DNA of 64,000 nucleotides from Luteolibacter sp. LG18 (GTDB taxonomy: Bacteria; Verrucomicrobiota; Verrucomicrobiia; Verrucomicrobiales; Akkermansiaceae), in assembly GCF_036322585.1 (NCBI RefSeq), contig NZ_AP024600.1, forward strand, positions 2,604,001 to 2,668,000. Direction: 5' to 3'. Below the pieces are notes generated by a model. It was given only the letters and a program-made list of their open reading frames with translations. It searched no databases and had not been told where the DNA came from. The translations under genes were made by a program, and so were the position numbers. Of the stretch, positions 44,701 to 52,441 are shown piece after piece (positions within the stretch are counted from its first letter, which is position 1; every line of letters begins with the position of its first letter).

Positions 44701-45470
44701 CCCTCACCTCCGTGCCCCTGTTGCTGGTGCCCCAGATGCTGTTGGCCGGCGCGCTCGTGCCCTACCGGGAAATGAACCGCGGGCTCTTCTGGTCGAATGC
44801 TCCGGCCGCCCCGGTGGTCTCGCAATCGACCGCCCCGGGCAAGGACGGTGCGGATGACGATGTCACTTCCGATAAATACTCCACCCGCGAACGCGGCGGC
44901 GCTCCGGTGCCCGCCATGTTCATGCCCCTGCGGCATTCCTACGAGGCGCTGGTGGTCGATCAGGCCACCCGCAATCCTTTCGAGTTCGAGCGATACCGCC
45001 TCCAGCGGCGCATCGAGATCATGAAGGACTTCGACAAGTCACTGCCGAACGACGTGGCCGACCGTTTCGACCTCATGAAGGAAGGCCTGCGCCGCCTGTT
45101 GGCGGCCGGCGCGCGGAATCCCGACGAGGCTGCCGACTTGCTGTCCCGCATCACCCGCATGGCGAAATCGGGCACCCGCTTGGAAGTCCAGACCATGAAA
45201 GTGTGGCCGGATGACGACACCGGTGTGCGTCCGGCGTCGGAATTCTTCGTCAACGAACGGATCGATCTCCTCGTCCGCGAGGCGGAAACCTTCCGCAACG
45301 ACTACCGCAACAAGACCGACCGCAACGTCTTCCTCGCCCTGAAGAAGCCGGTGTTCGGCGCGCTGGTGGACACGCTTGATTTCTCCGCCGCGCTCCAGCT
45401 CCTGATCGTGTTCGGGTGCGGTACCGCGGCCTCGCTGATCCTCGCCGCGCAGAACCGTCGGACCCGCTGA
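41790..45470 (+). CDS. ABC-2 type exporter with N-terminal TerB-like and FHA-like domains (large fusion)
   Basis: 1226 residues; the start is uncertain, since a Met at residue 50 (41937) also fits. Residues about 70-180 (GTGAHVGVLVDAFAAFATLD...) resemble the TerB helical fold. Residues about 210-480 contain repeated beta-rich, FHA-like segments (e.g. KGDVIHCQNHERLSDDKGFS, TVSVDGIPVRGNAPLNDGS-like wording). The ATPase domain follows with Walker A IGPSGSGKSTLL (about 512), ABC signature LSGGERSRL (about 620) and Walker B IFLFDEPISGLS (about 641). Six hydrophobic helices follow (about 827-1010, then 1190-1220), as in ABCG-type half-transporters. Substrate unknown. It is divergent from ftsH. Confidence 0.85.
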   Translation: MQKEIPFFPPGIGPPDAAGLPSPRTPSSIHRVEPNQPPGRDPRSAATGWMRWTRWLRVIPGIGRLRSLRPGTGAHVGVLVDAFAAFATLDDELSTLEADLVLDLLRSAFPDVDHGWLARRLQRAVKSPTPLHTIAGEMKNFLDDTGKLAVGLQLFTLVDAAGRSERSRASFERFMRRLGRPDYGLAILREMRGTEFADQPPFDRLVFGGEGADVVLPPAARDHSFRVYRTGDLILVRNMGPAPLWIRGRSLEPGAFLRMRERQPLVIPGWTLTHEDLVFFLDVGRTENPPSIFIEAHDEGFAAERTRSRQSLVRVRFGLNAEVEAFRDTTLHAGSRGALTKGDVIHCQNHERLSDDKGFSVSIDELRRRAIHAGRRFRLASDRQEYLVSNDPTALSRGDLLLGPKLAPRVVMFIRFDEQRAEGMLELRESEGPVSVDGIPVRGNAPLNDGSLIRLSGSQAVRCRFSEGFLDEERTQIESLVAEDVIHDFGPGSRALDNVSFDIRRGEMLCIIGPSGSGKSTLLSVLSGQLEPSRGHIRMNGIDLYEHRERLVPFVAHMPQEEALNPQLTVREQLRHATTVRRPALSLAEHERRVDSVLAELGLQPIARRRVGSPGEKTLSGGERSRLNLGLDLGSRAEIFLFDEPISGLSSKDSEHVAETLRSLARDKIVVASLHRPGATVLRLFDKVLLLDSGGRIAFFGTPQAMVTYFREACDELAISHPAVIARTPLGADFVFDVLETPLSAIGGGLNPVAARRFPPSFWQERFESLALVKSLAPGEGAPQRLGDAPSPDLLPVPPRPARRFQSLVALFATHFQRSLLSKIRNRGTLYSTFLEAPLLAMLIGITLRSSPKGGYEFNTALHIPAYLFLSATVAMFLGLTNSATEILRDRPLLRRERNCQPGAGLYISAKLCALGLVAAAQCLAYLLIANPILGIRGMLFDHWFWLTLTAWTGTGLALVVSALVKTERAALTSVPLLLVPQMLLAGALVPYREMNRGLFWSNAPAAPVVSQSTAPGKDGADDDVTSDKYSTRERGGAPVPAMFMPLRHSYEALVVDQATRNPFEFERYRLQRRIEIMKDFDKSLPNDVADRFDLMKEGLRRLLAAGARNPDEAADLLSRITRMAKSGTRLEVQTMKVWPDDDTGVRPASEFFVNERIDLLVREAETFRNDYRNKTDRNVFLALKKPVFGALVDTLDFSAALQLLIVFGCGTAASLILAAQNRRTR

Positions 45471-45474
45471 CCGA

Positions 45475-46110
45475 TCAGGCCTGTGGCGAGGCCACGGACT
45501 TCAACGCCTCCATCACCGCGGCCACCGCCGGTGGCTCCAGCGGAGCGGGCACCACCGCGCCGAGAACGAGGCAGCCATAGGGCGTGTCCACGGGAATGAC
45601 TTCCAAGGTCGCGGCCGCGCCGACTTTCACGTGCACGTTGGCCGCGGCACCGCCGGGGCGGCGCGAGGCCACCGCCAGGCTGCGGGCCAGGAAGTGGAGC
45701 TTGCCGTGGCCGCTCTCGTCGAAAATCACCGCGCCCTCGCGGTCCAACAGGAAAATGCCCGTGGCGGCGAAATGGCGGTGCAACCAGTCGCGGAAACGCC
45801 CGACTCGGTCGAGGAACGGCCCGCGGACCTCGGTGCGCGGAGCGGGAGGCTCCGGGGCAGGGGGCTCCTCTTCCACGACCGTCGCCTGTGGCAGCGGAGC
45901 GGGAGCCGGTTCCGGTGCTGGAACGGGAGCAGTCGGCACCGGGGCCGGTGGCGCCTGGATGTCCAAGGGCGAAACCGGAGAGTAGCCGACGAATTGCTCA
46001 CCGAATCCGGCCTCCATCACCTGCACGGCAGGCTGTTGGACCGGCTGCAGCAGCCGTTCGGCCAGACGCCGGACCTCGATCGGGTCGAGCCATGGATGCA
46101 CCGGGTCCAT
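45475..46110 (-). CDS. Proline-rich protein with a roadblock/LC7-like C-terminal domain
   Basis: 211 residues. Residues 50-100 are Pro/Ala/Val-rich (PAPVPTAPVPAPEPAPAPL), a flexible linker. The C-terminal 110 residues (HRHFAATGIFLLDREGAVIF..., NVHVKVGAAATLEVIPV, GCLVLGAVVPAPL) have the strand-helix pattern of the roadblock/LC7 fold of MglB-like regulators; this is by eye only. Its start overlaps the stop of the ParA gene by 1 bp (TGATG), so the proteins are made together. It may act as an adaptor or GTPase/ATPase regulator. Confidence 0.6.
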   Translation of the reverse strand: MDPVHPWLDPIEVRRLAERLLQPVQQPAVQVMEAGFGEQFVGYSPVSPLDIQAPPAPVPTAPVPAPEPAPAPLPQATVVEEEPPAPEPPAPRTEVRGPFLDRVGRFRDWLHRHFAATGIFLLDREGAVIFDESGHGKLHFLARSLAVASRRPGGAAANVHVKVGAAATLEVIPVDTPYGCLVLGAVVPAPLEPPAVAAVMEALKSVASPQA

Positions 46111-46901
46111 CAGCCGAATGCGGGAGAACGGTGGCCTTGGAGATCGAATTTCGATTCGATTTCCGAGCGCAGCGAGTCGAACACGGCCTGGGCGCCGCCG
46201 CCATCCTCCAGCACCCCCACGGGCAGACCGCGGGCGCTTGCGCGCACGAAAAGGGCATCACGCGGCACCACCGTCTGGAACACCAAGTCCTGCGGCAGCA
46301 ATTGGCGCAGGGCGTGGCCGGCCTCGAGGCTCTCGGCGAGCTCCTGTTGGACCATGGTCAGCACCACTCCCAGGACGGACAGCCGGGGATTCATCACCCG
46401 CAGCCGGTTCAGGCCTTCGAGAAGCTTCGGCACCGAGCGGATGCCCAGCGGCTCCGCCTGTTGGGGAATCAGCACCGCATCACTGGAAGCGATCACGTCG
46501 CCGGTCACGCCGAACAGGCCGGCCGCCGTGTCCAGGATGCAAAGGTCGAATCCGCGGGCCGCGCTGGCACGTAAGAAAGCCCGGACGCGGGCCAAATAGG
46601 AACCCGCCACCCCGCCGCCGGACTCGTAGTCGCTGGCCTGGCCGCTGGCCACCAGCGAGAACGTTTCGAGGCGCGTCGGCACCACCAGCCGGTCGAGCGG
46701 AATCCCTGGGTCCGCCAGGAAATCATAAAAGCCAGCCAACAAACGTGACTGTCTTGTCAGGGATAGGCCGACGGATCCCTGCGGATCGGCGTCCACCAGT
46801 AGCGTGCGCACGCCCGCGCGGGCAAACGCGTGGGCAAGGTTGATCGACAACGTGGTTTTGCCCACCCCACCTTTTTGACTGGAAACTACGAGACTGGTCA
46901 C
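46110..46901 (-). CDS. ParA/MinD-type ATPase
   Basis: 263 residues with the deviant Walker A KGGVGKTTLS (about 10-19), the LLVDADPQGSVGL switch and the ILDTAAG Walker B. The absence of an N-terminal helix-turn-helix makes it the short, MipZ/MinD- or ParA-Ib-like type. There is no parB homologue beside it; instead a roadblock-like partner is translationally coupled, suggesting positioning of a membrane or protein complex rather than the chromosome. It is not adjacent to the usual parAB near the origin. Confidence 0.9.
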   Translation of the reverse strand: MTSLVVSSQKGGVGKTTLSINLAHAFARAGVRTLLVDADPQGSVGLSLTRQSRLLAGFYDFLADPGIPLDRLVVPTRLETFSLVASGQASDYESGGGVAGSYLARVRAFLRASAARGFDLCILDTAAGLFGVTGDVIASSDAVLIPQQAEPLGIRSVPKLLEGLNRLRVMNPRLSVLGVVLTMVQQELAESLEAGHALRQLLPQDLVFQTVVPRDALFVRASARGLPVGVLEDGGGAQAVFDSLRSEIESKFDLQGHRSPAFG

Positions 46902-47009
46902 GCCGCTATGGGAAATCCGCAGCCACCGTAGCTTCGGCTTGTAACAGCGGAAGCCTTTTCTTCAAGATACGGACACACCCGGCAGCGCCGGGGCCTGCCC
47001 CTCGTCCCC

Positions 47010-49193
47010 ATGCGCTCCCCTTCCGCGTCCTCCCGTCTGGCGCTCGTCGCGACCGCCCTCGGCCTCGTTGTCGCGCTGCCCTCGTGCCGGAAGCCGGTCC
47101 AGGCTTCCGCCTCCACCGCGGTTCCCGCCGAAAGCGTTCCGGAACTCCGCTCCAACCAACTGTCGGACAGTCCGTCCACTCTCCTCGCCGACCAGTCTGC
47201 CTCGCCGGTGCGCTGGCAGCCGTGGAACCAGCGGACTTTTGAACGGGCCGGCCGAGCCAACCGGCTGGTGTTCGCGGTGTTTGCGCTGCCACACCAGATG
47301 GAGAGCGCGGAAGTCATGAAGGCCCTGAACTCCGAAAACGGATTGATCCGTGATATCAACGAGAACTTCGTGCCGGTGCTGGTGGACAGCGATGCCTGCC
47401 GCGAGACCGGCCTGCTGGCAGCGACCCTCTGCGCGGAGCTCAAGAGTCCGTTCTCGATGCCGCTGTTCGTGTGGCTGACTCCGGAAGGAAATCCGGTGGC
47501 GTGGATTCCGGCCAAGGCCCGGAAAGGCGGGTTCCGCGAGCTGTTCGATCAATCCAGCGGCTTGGTCTCCCGGATGTGGACCGAGAACGCGGAAAGCCAT
47601 TCCTACGTGCTCTCCAATAGCAAGACCGACAACGCGAACCGTGCCGTTCAACTCGCGAAGCAAGGTGAATGTCCGCCTTCCAGCCCCAATCCGGACAAGG
47701 ACGTGCTACGGGCGGTGCGCCAGCTCTCATCCTACTACGATGCCGGTTCGCATTCGTTCGACAACGCGGGCGGCCTTTTTCCCGCTTCGGCGCTCGAGGT
47801 GCTGTCCTCGGTCTCCCTCATGCAGGGGATTCCGGCGGATGTCGCCGGCCGGTGCCGCGCCGCCGCGGCCGGTCTGGCCGTGGATCTGTCGTCCAGCGCC
47901 ATGATCGATCCCTTGGACGGCGGGGTTTTCTCCGCGCGCCGCGGCGGTGGCTGGGATCTCCCGCAGTTTACCCGGGATTGTTCCAGCCATGCACGGGCCT
48001 TGGTCTCGCTCGCCGAGGCCGGCTATGTGGCGAAAAACCCGGCGCTCGTAGCCCAGGTTTTGTCCGGTATCGAGTTCGCGGAAAAGAATTACTCCGCCTC
48101 GAACGGGCTGTTCGCCTTCGGAAGGCAAACCGTGTTGCCCGCGGACAATTGGCTATGGAGCATGGAGGAGCTGGAAAAGGTCTTGTCGTTGGATGAGATG
48201 AAGGTCCTCGGCGCGGTTTGCGGGTTGAAGGGATTGGGAAACATCCCCATTGAGAGCGATCCCAACCGCGAGCAGTTCCGCCGCAACAGCCTGGCGGTGA
48301 AAACCCCGCCGGAGAACGCGGCTGCCCGTCTTGGCATGGAGCCCGCCGCGGCCCGCGGCCATTTCGAATCGGCGCGGAAGAAGATCCTGAAACTGCGTCA
48401 GGAGCGGACGGGGGACGTGCCCGAGGACAGCCGGCCACATGCCATTGCATCCTTCCGGATGGTGTCCGCCTACGCCGCGGCCTATGCGGTCACCGGCGAT
48501 CCGGCTTTGCGGAAGAAAATGACCGAGACCTTCGGGCGGGCCCGCGAGGTGTTCTCCAGCGGTTCCGAGCTTTTGTCCTTTCCCGGTGGCGATGACACCC
48601 TCTGCAGCGCCCGCGCCTTCCTCTACGGGATCGCGATCCAGGCCGCCCTGGACGTGGCGGAGGTGTCCTTCGATCCGGAGGCGGCGGCGTGGGCCGGGGA
48701 GTTGTCCGCCGCCGCGGCCGGGCGGTTCATGGAGGGCACCCGCCTGCGGGAGGCCACCGACGGACAGAGTTTGGTGAAGGTGCCGATCTCGGACCGGACC
48801 ATGATCTACGACGATTCCAGCGCCGGGCTGCTCTCCGCGGTCGAGGCCCGCCTGTCGAAGCTCGGCCAGCCGGTCACCGCGGCGTATGCCGCGGCCGTGG
48901 CCAGCCTGCCGACGGAAGCCATCGACAAACCCATCATCCACGCGGATCTGGTGCAGGCGGCCCTCATCCGGCACCAAGCGCCGCTCGTGCTGCTCGCCCC
49001 GGACGCGTCGGCGGCGCTGCGCGAGGCGGTGGCCCGTCTTCCACTGCGGACCGTGTCGCGGAGACTGGCCACCCCCGCCGATTCCGTCCCCTCCGGGCAG
49101 GCGAAGATCGTCCTCGCGGACGGCACTTCCTCCGTGGCGTCCTCCTCCGATATGCTCGGTCCCCTGATCTTGGCTGGCGGTCTGCCCCGCTGA
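47010..49193 (+). CDS. Lipoprotein-like DUF255/YyaL-type protein lacking its thioredoxin cysteines
   Basis: 727 residues. The N-terminus has a lipobox-like ALPSC after a hydrophobic helix, so it is probably a periplasmic lipoprotein. The first 170 residues resemble the DUF255/thioredoxin-like domain of YyaL proteins (NPVRW..W, and MPLFVWLTPEG), but where the family has CHWCHVM this protein has ALPHQME (about 92-98), so no redox cysteines. The remainder has the alpha/alpha-toroid of YyaL, with repeated phrases such as DAGSHSFDNAGGLFPASAL. The family's function is poorly known. Divergent from the ParA gene. Confidence 0.75.
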   Translation: MRSPSASSRLALVATALGLVVALPSCRKPVQASASTAVPAESVPELRSNQLSDSPSTLLADQSASPVRWQPWNQRTFERAGRANRLVFAVFALPHQMESAEVMKALNSENGLIRDINENFVPVLVDSDACRETGLLAATLCAELKSPFSMPLFVWLTPEGNPVAWIPAKARKGGFRELFDQSSGLVSRMWTENAESHSYVLSNSKTDNANRAVQLAKQGECPPSSPNPDKDVLRAVRQLSSYYDAGSHSFDNAGGLFPASALEVLSSVSLMQGIPADVAGRCRAAAAGLAVDLSSSAMIDPLDGGVFSARRGGGWDLPQFTRDCSSHARALVSLAEAGYVAKNPALVAQVLSGIEFAEKNYSASNGLFAFGRQTVLPADNWLWSMEELEKVLSLDEMKVLGAVCGLKGLGNIPIESDPNREQFRRNSLAVKTPPENAAARLGMEPAAARGHFESARKKILKLRQERTGDVPEDSRPHAIASFRMVSAYAAAYAVTGDPALRKKMTETFGRAREVFSSGSELLSFPGGDDTLCSARAFLYGIAIQAALDVAEVSFDPEAAAWAGELSAAAAGRFMEGTRLREATDGQSLVKVPISDRTMIYDDSSAGLLSAVEARLSKLGQPVTAAYAAAVASLPTEAIDKPIIHADLVQAALIRHQAPLVLLAPDASAALREAVARLPLRTVSRRLATPADSVPSGQAKIVLADGTSSVASSSDMLGPLILAGGLPR

Positions 49194-49220
49194 GTGCTTT
49201 CTTCCGGCTTTCCCAAAAAC

Positions 49221-50282
49221 ATGAAACCCACCCGTTCCATCTTGATCCTCCTCTCCGCCGGCCTTCTCGGCAGCGCGGCCGCTGAAACCATCCGCCTGAA
49301 GGATGGGACCAAACTCGAGGGGAAAATCCTCAAGGAAGACACCGAATCCTACGTGGTGGATGTCCAGGTGACCCGCTCGATCCGCGAGGAAAAGACGATC
49401 AAAAAGGCGGACGTGGCCGGCGTGGACCGCGAGCAACTCGATGAAAAGGCCTTCCTCGCCATCAAGGGCTTGGTCCCGACCCCGGACCTGCTCACCGCCG
49501 CGGATTATGACGCCCGCCTCGCGAAGGTTCGCGAGTTCGTCCAGACCTACCCGACCAGCCCACAGGTGAAGGCCGCCAAGGAGATCTCGGCGACCCTGGA
49601 GAAGGAGCGTGAGTCGGTGAACCAAGGGGGCGTGAAGCTCGGCGGGCATCTCATCACGGATGAGGAACGTTCTTCCAACAAGTTCGACGTCGATGCCCGC
49701 ATGATCGAGGTGTCCATCCGCAGCCTCGCCAAGGACCTGCGCTGGGCCGCCGCCCTGCGGGAATTCGAGAAGCTGGAGAAGGAGTATCAAACCAGCGCCG
49801 CCTACAAGGAGGTGCTGCCGTTCGTGAAGGACGTCATCCGCCACTACCGCTCGGAAGCCTCCGAGGCGGCGTCCACCTACGACGCGCGCTTCAAGAAGCA
49901 GCAGACCGGCCTGGAACTCCAGAAGGCAGAGGACCGCGCCGCCAGCGCCTCGGCCATCGCCGACCGGGATGCCCAGATCAAGGCCCAGTATGACGCGGAG
50001 AAAAAGGCGTCGGTCAAGTGGATCACCGCGAACCCCTATCTCAAGGTCTCCCTCGACGAGGCCGTGAAATACGCCGACCAGGAGCTGAAGCGCCTCGATG
50101 CCGTCAAGCTCGACACCCTGCCCGATGGCGGCAAGGCTTGGCGCGAGGCGTGGACCGCCGTCCACGCTGGCGGTGACCTGAAGTCCTCCAACTCGCTCAT
50201 TTCCGCAGCCCGCACCGCCAAGCTCCCGGACCGCTACGTCAAGGAGCTCGAGGCCGCCGCCAAGGAAGCCGGGGGCAAGTGA
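49221..50282 (+). CDS. Secreted coiled-coil protein, uncharacterised
   Basis: 353 residues from the ATG at 49221 (signal peptide MKPTRSILILLSAGLLGSAAA). Next comes a short SM-like strand segment (ETIRLKDGTKLEGKILKED, about 21-45), then long charged helices (about 90-330) with clear heptads (KQQTGLELQKAEDRAASASA). Function unknown; periplasmic by the signal. It follows the preceding gene by 27 bp on the same strand and is followed 25 bp later by hisB. Confidence 0.75.
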   Translation: MKPTRSILILLSAGLLGSAAAETIRLKDGTKLEGKILKEDTESYVVDVQVTRSIREEKTIKKADVAGVDREQLDEKAFLAIKGLVPTPDLLTAADYDARLAKVREFVQTYPTSPQVKAAKEISATLEKERESVNQGGVKLGGHLITDEERSSNKFDVDARMIEVSIRSLAKDLRWAAALREFEKLEKEYQTSAAYKEVLPFVKDVIRHYRSEASEAASTYDARFKKQQTGLELQKAEDRAASASAIADRDAQIKAQYDAEKKASVKWITANPYLKVSLDEAVKYADQELKRLDAVKLDTLPDGGKAWREAWTAVHAGGDLKSSNSLISAARTAKLPDRYVKELEAAAKEAGGK

Positions 50283-50307
50283 CCCGCGCCTGATTTCCAT
50301 TTCCATC

Positions 50308-50898
50308 ATGCAAGCCCGCACCGCCAGCCGCTCCCGCAAGACCGCCGAAACCGCCATCGAGCTCAAGATCGACCTCGATGGCAGTGGCGTCTCGACCATC
50401 GCCACCGGCATTCCCTTCTTCGATCACATGCTCGTGCTTTTCTCGAAGCACGGCTTGTTCGACCTCGACCTGAAGGTGGATGGCGACATCGAGGTGGACT
50501 ACCACCACACCGTGGAGGACACCGGCATCACCCTCGGCGAGGCGATGAAGGAAGCGCTCGGCACCAAGGAAGGCATCAGCCGCTACGGCATGGCCTACCT
50601 TCCCATGGACGAGACGCTCGTCCGCGTGGTGGTGGATCTCAGCAATCGCCCCCACCTGGAATTCCACGCGCCGGTGAACACCCCCTCCGCGCCGAACATG
50701 CCGTTCACGCTGGTGGAGGAGTTCTGCCGCGCCGTGGCCTCGAACCTGCGGGCGAACATCCACATCGAGCTGCTCTACGGCCGCGATGGCCACCACATCG
50801 CGGAAGCGATCTTCAAGGGCCTCGCGCGTGCCCTGCGCGCGGCCTGCGAACGCGATCCCCGCGTGAAAGGCATCCCGAGCACCAAGGAAGCGCTGTGA
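50308..50898 (+). CDS. hisB: Imidazoleglycerol-phosphate dehydratase
   Basis: 196 residues, monofunctional (no HisB phosphatase domain). It catalyses the sixth step of histidine synthesis in the cytosol. Metal-binding His-rich motifs are seen: GIPFFDHML (about 36-44), DYHHTVEDTGI (about 65-75) and GRDGHHIAEAIFK (about 158-170). The stop overlaps the hisH start (GTGA), so the two are coupled. Confidence 0.97.
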   Translation: MQARTASRSRKTAETAIELKIDLDGSGVSTIATGIPFFDHMLVLFSKHGLFDLDLKVDGDIEVDYHHTVEDTGITLGEAMKEALGTKEGISRYGMAYLPMDETLVRVVVDLSNRPHLEFHAPVNTPSAPNMPFTLVEEFCRAVASNLRANIHIELLYGRDGHHIAEAIFKGLARALRAACERDPRVKGIPSTKEAL

Positions 50899-51524
50899 GC
50901 ATGAAGGTCGTTCTCATCGATTACGGCGCCGGGAACATCCGCAGCGTCGCCAATGCCCTGAACGAACTCGGCATCCAGCCGGAGATCGTCGCTGATCCCG
51001 CCGGTCTGGACGGTGCCACCCACCTGGTGCTGCCTGGTGTCGGTTCGTTCGGGGATTGCATGGCCCGCTTGGAAGAGCGCGGCCTCGCCTCCGCCCTGCG
51101 CGAGCGCATCGCCGCGGGCACTCCGTATCTTGGCATCTGCCTCGGCTACCAGATCCTGTTCGAGACCAGCGAGGAAACCTCCGCCGGTGTCGCCGGTCTC
51201 GGCATCTTCAAGGGCAAGGTGAAGCGCTTCGAGGACCAGCCCGGTCTCAAGGTGCCGCACATGGGCTGGAACTCCGTCGTGCCCCGCCAGCCGGACTCCG
51301 GCTTCTGGCAGGACCTCGGCAGCGAGCCCTACTTCTACTACGTCCACTCCTACTTCCCGGTTCCGGCGGATGACTCGATCATCGCCGCGGAAACGACCTA
51401 CGGTTCGGAAACCTTCGCCGCCTCCATCCAGACGGACAAGATCCTCGCCGCCCAGTTCCACCCGGAAAAGAGCCAGGACGCCGGCCAGCAGTTGCTGAAG
51501 AACTTCTTCGCGCTCACCGCCTAA
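50895..51524 (+). CDS. hisH: Imidazole glycerol phosphate synthase, glutaminase subunit
   Basis: 209 residues when started at GTG 50895, which overlaps hisB; the ATG at 50901 is an equally good start. It hydrolyses glutamine and channels ammonia to HisF. The nucleophile Cys is in GICLGYQILFE (about 80) and the His-Glu pair in AQFHPEKSQDAG. Start VVLIDYGAGNIRSVANAL is typical. No hisF or hisA follows; the downstream gene is unrelated. Confidence 0.97.
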   Translation: MSMKVVLIDYGAGNIRSVANALNELGIQPEIVADPAGLDGATHLVLPGVGSFGDCMARLEERGLASALRERIAAGTPYLGICLGYQILFETSEETSAGVAGLGIFKGKVKRFEDQPGLKVPHMGWNSVVPRQPDSGFWQDLGSEPYFYYVHSYFPVPADDSIIAAETTYGSETFAASIQTDKILAAQFHPEKSQDAGQQLLKNFFALTA

Positions 51525-51599
51525 CTGGCTGGGAGCAGAATGGAAGCGGAGCGGACATAGCCGGAGGCAAACATTCCTGTCCCGTTCTTCATTCCCATG

Positions 51600-51623
51600 C
51601 ATGGCGGCCCTTCCTCCGCCATG
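51600..51623. promoter_or_regulatory. Palindrome just before the metallophosphoesterase start
   Basis: CATGGCGG-CCCTTCCT-CCGCCATG: perfect 8-bp arms (51600-51607, 51616-51623), ending 8 bp before the ATG at 51632. It could be a protein-binding site or an mRNA hairpin over the translation start. Confidence 0.4.
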
Positions 51624-51631
51624 TCCCCCTC

Positions 51632-52390
51632 ATGCGCATCCGCATCCTCAGCGACTTGCACCAGGAGTTCGGTCTGACGGAGATTCCCCGGACCGAAGCC
51701 GATCTTATCGTCCTCGCGGGGGACATCTCGACCAAACTCAACGCCCTGCCGTGGATCCGGGAGTTCTGTGGCACCACACCCGCCGCCTACCTCTGCGGAA
51801 ACCACGAATACTACGGCGATCAACTGCCGAAGATCGCCGATAAGATCCGGGCCGCGCTTGTCGGATCGAACATCCGCTTTCTGGAGAACGATCATTTCGA
51901 TCTCCACGGCTGGCACATCTACGGCTGCACCTTGTGGACGGACATGGCCTTGCTGGGACCATGGGAGGCTGGTGCCGCCGAGGCGGGGGAGTGGATGAAT
52001 GACTACAAACGGATCCGGAATTCCGCCAACCACCACCGCAAGCTTACGCCCCGCGACACCCGCCTGATCCACCAGCGGTCGCTGGAACGGATGGGCGAAT
52101 TCCTCTCCAACCACGACCCGGCGAAGACGATCGTCGTCACCCACCACGCGCCTTCGATTCTCTCACTGCCGGAGGTGAAGCGGACGAACCCGTTGAGCTG
52201 CGCCTACGCGTCCGATCTCACCGCCTTCATCGAGCGTCACCAACCGCGGCTGTGGATTCACGGGCACATCCACAAGAGCGCCGACTACCACATTGGCCGC
52301 ACCCGCATCGTCTCCAATCCTCAGGGCTACCCGGATGATCCGAATCCCGGCTTCAAGCCGGACTGGGTGCTGGATCTGGACTCCGTCTAA
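51632..52390 (+). CDS. Calcineurin-like metallophosphoesterase
   Basis: 252 residues. The dimetal site motifs are in order: ILSDLHQEFG (D-x-H), VLAGDIS (GD), LCGNHEYYG (GNH), VVTHHAPS (H) and IHGHIHKSADY (GHxH). These hydrolyse phosphodiesters or phosphomonoesters; substrate unknown. No signal peptide, so cytosolic. The palindrome 8 bp before its start may control it. Confidence 0.92.
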   Translation: MRIRILSDLHQEFGLTEIPRTEADLIVLAGDISTKLNALPWIREFCGTTPAAYLCGNHEYYGDQLPKIADKIRAALVGSNIRFLENDHFDLHGWHIYGCTLWTDMALLGPWEAGAAEAGEWMNDYKRIRNSANHHRKLTPRDTRLIHQRSLERMGEFLSNHDPAKTIVVTHHAPSILSLPEVKRTNPLSCAYASDLTAFIERHQPRLWIHGHIHKSADYHIGRTRIVSNPQGYPDDPNPGFKPDWVLDLDSV

Positions 52391-52441
52391 TCCATTCGGA
52401 AGATGGACGTCGGTCCGGCGGGAGATCACCATTCCGGGGTC

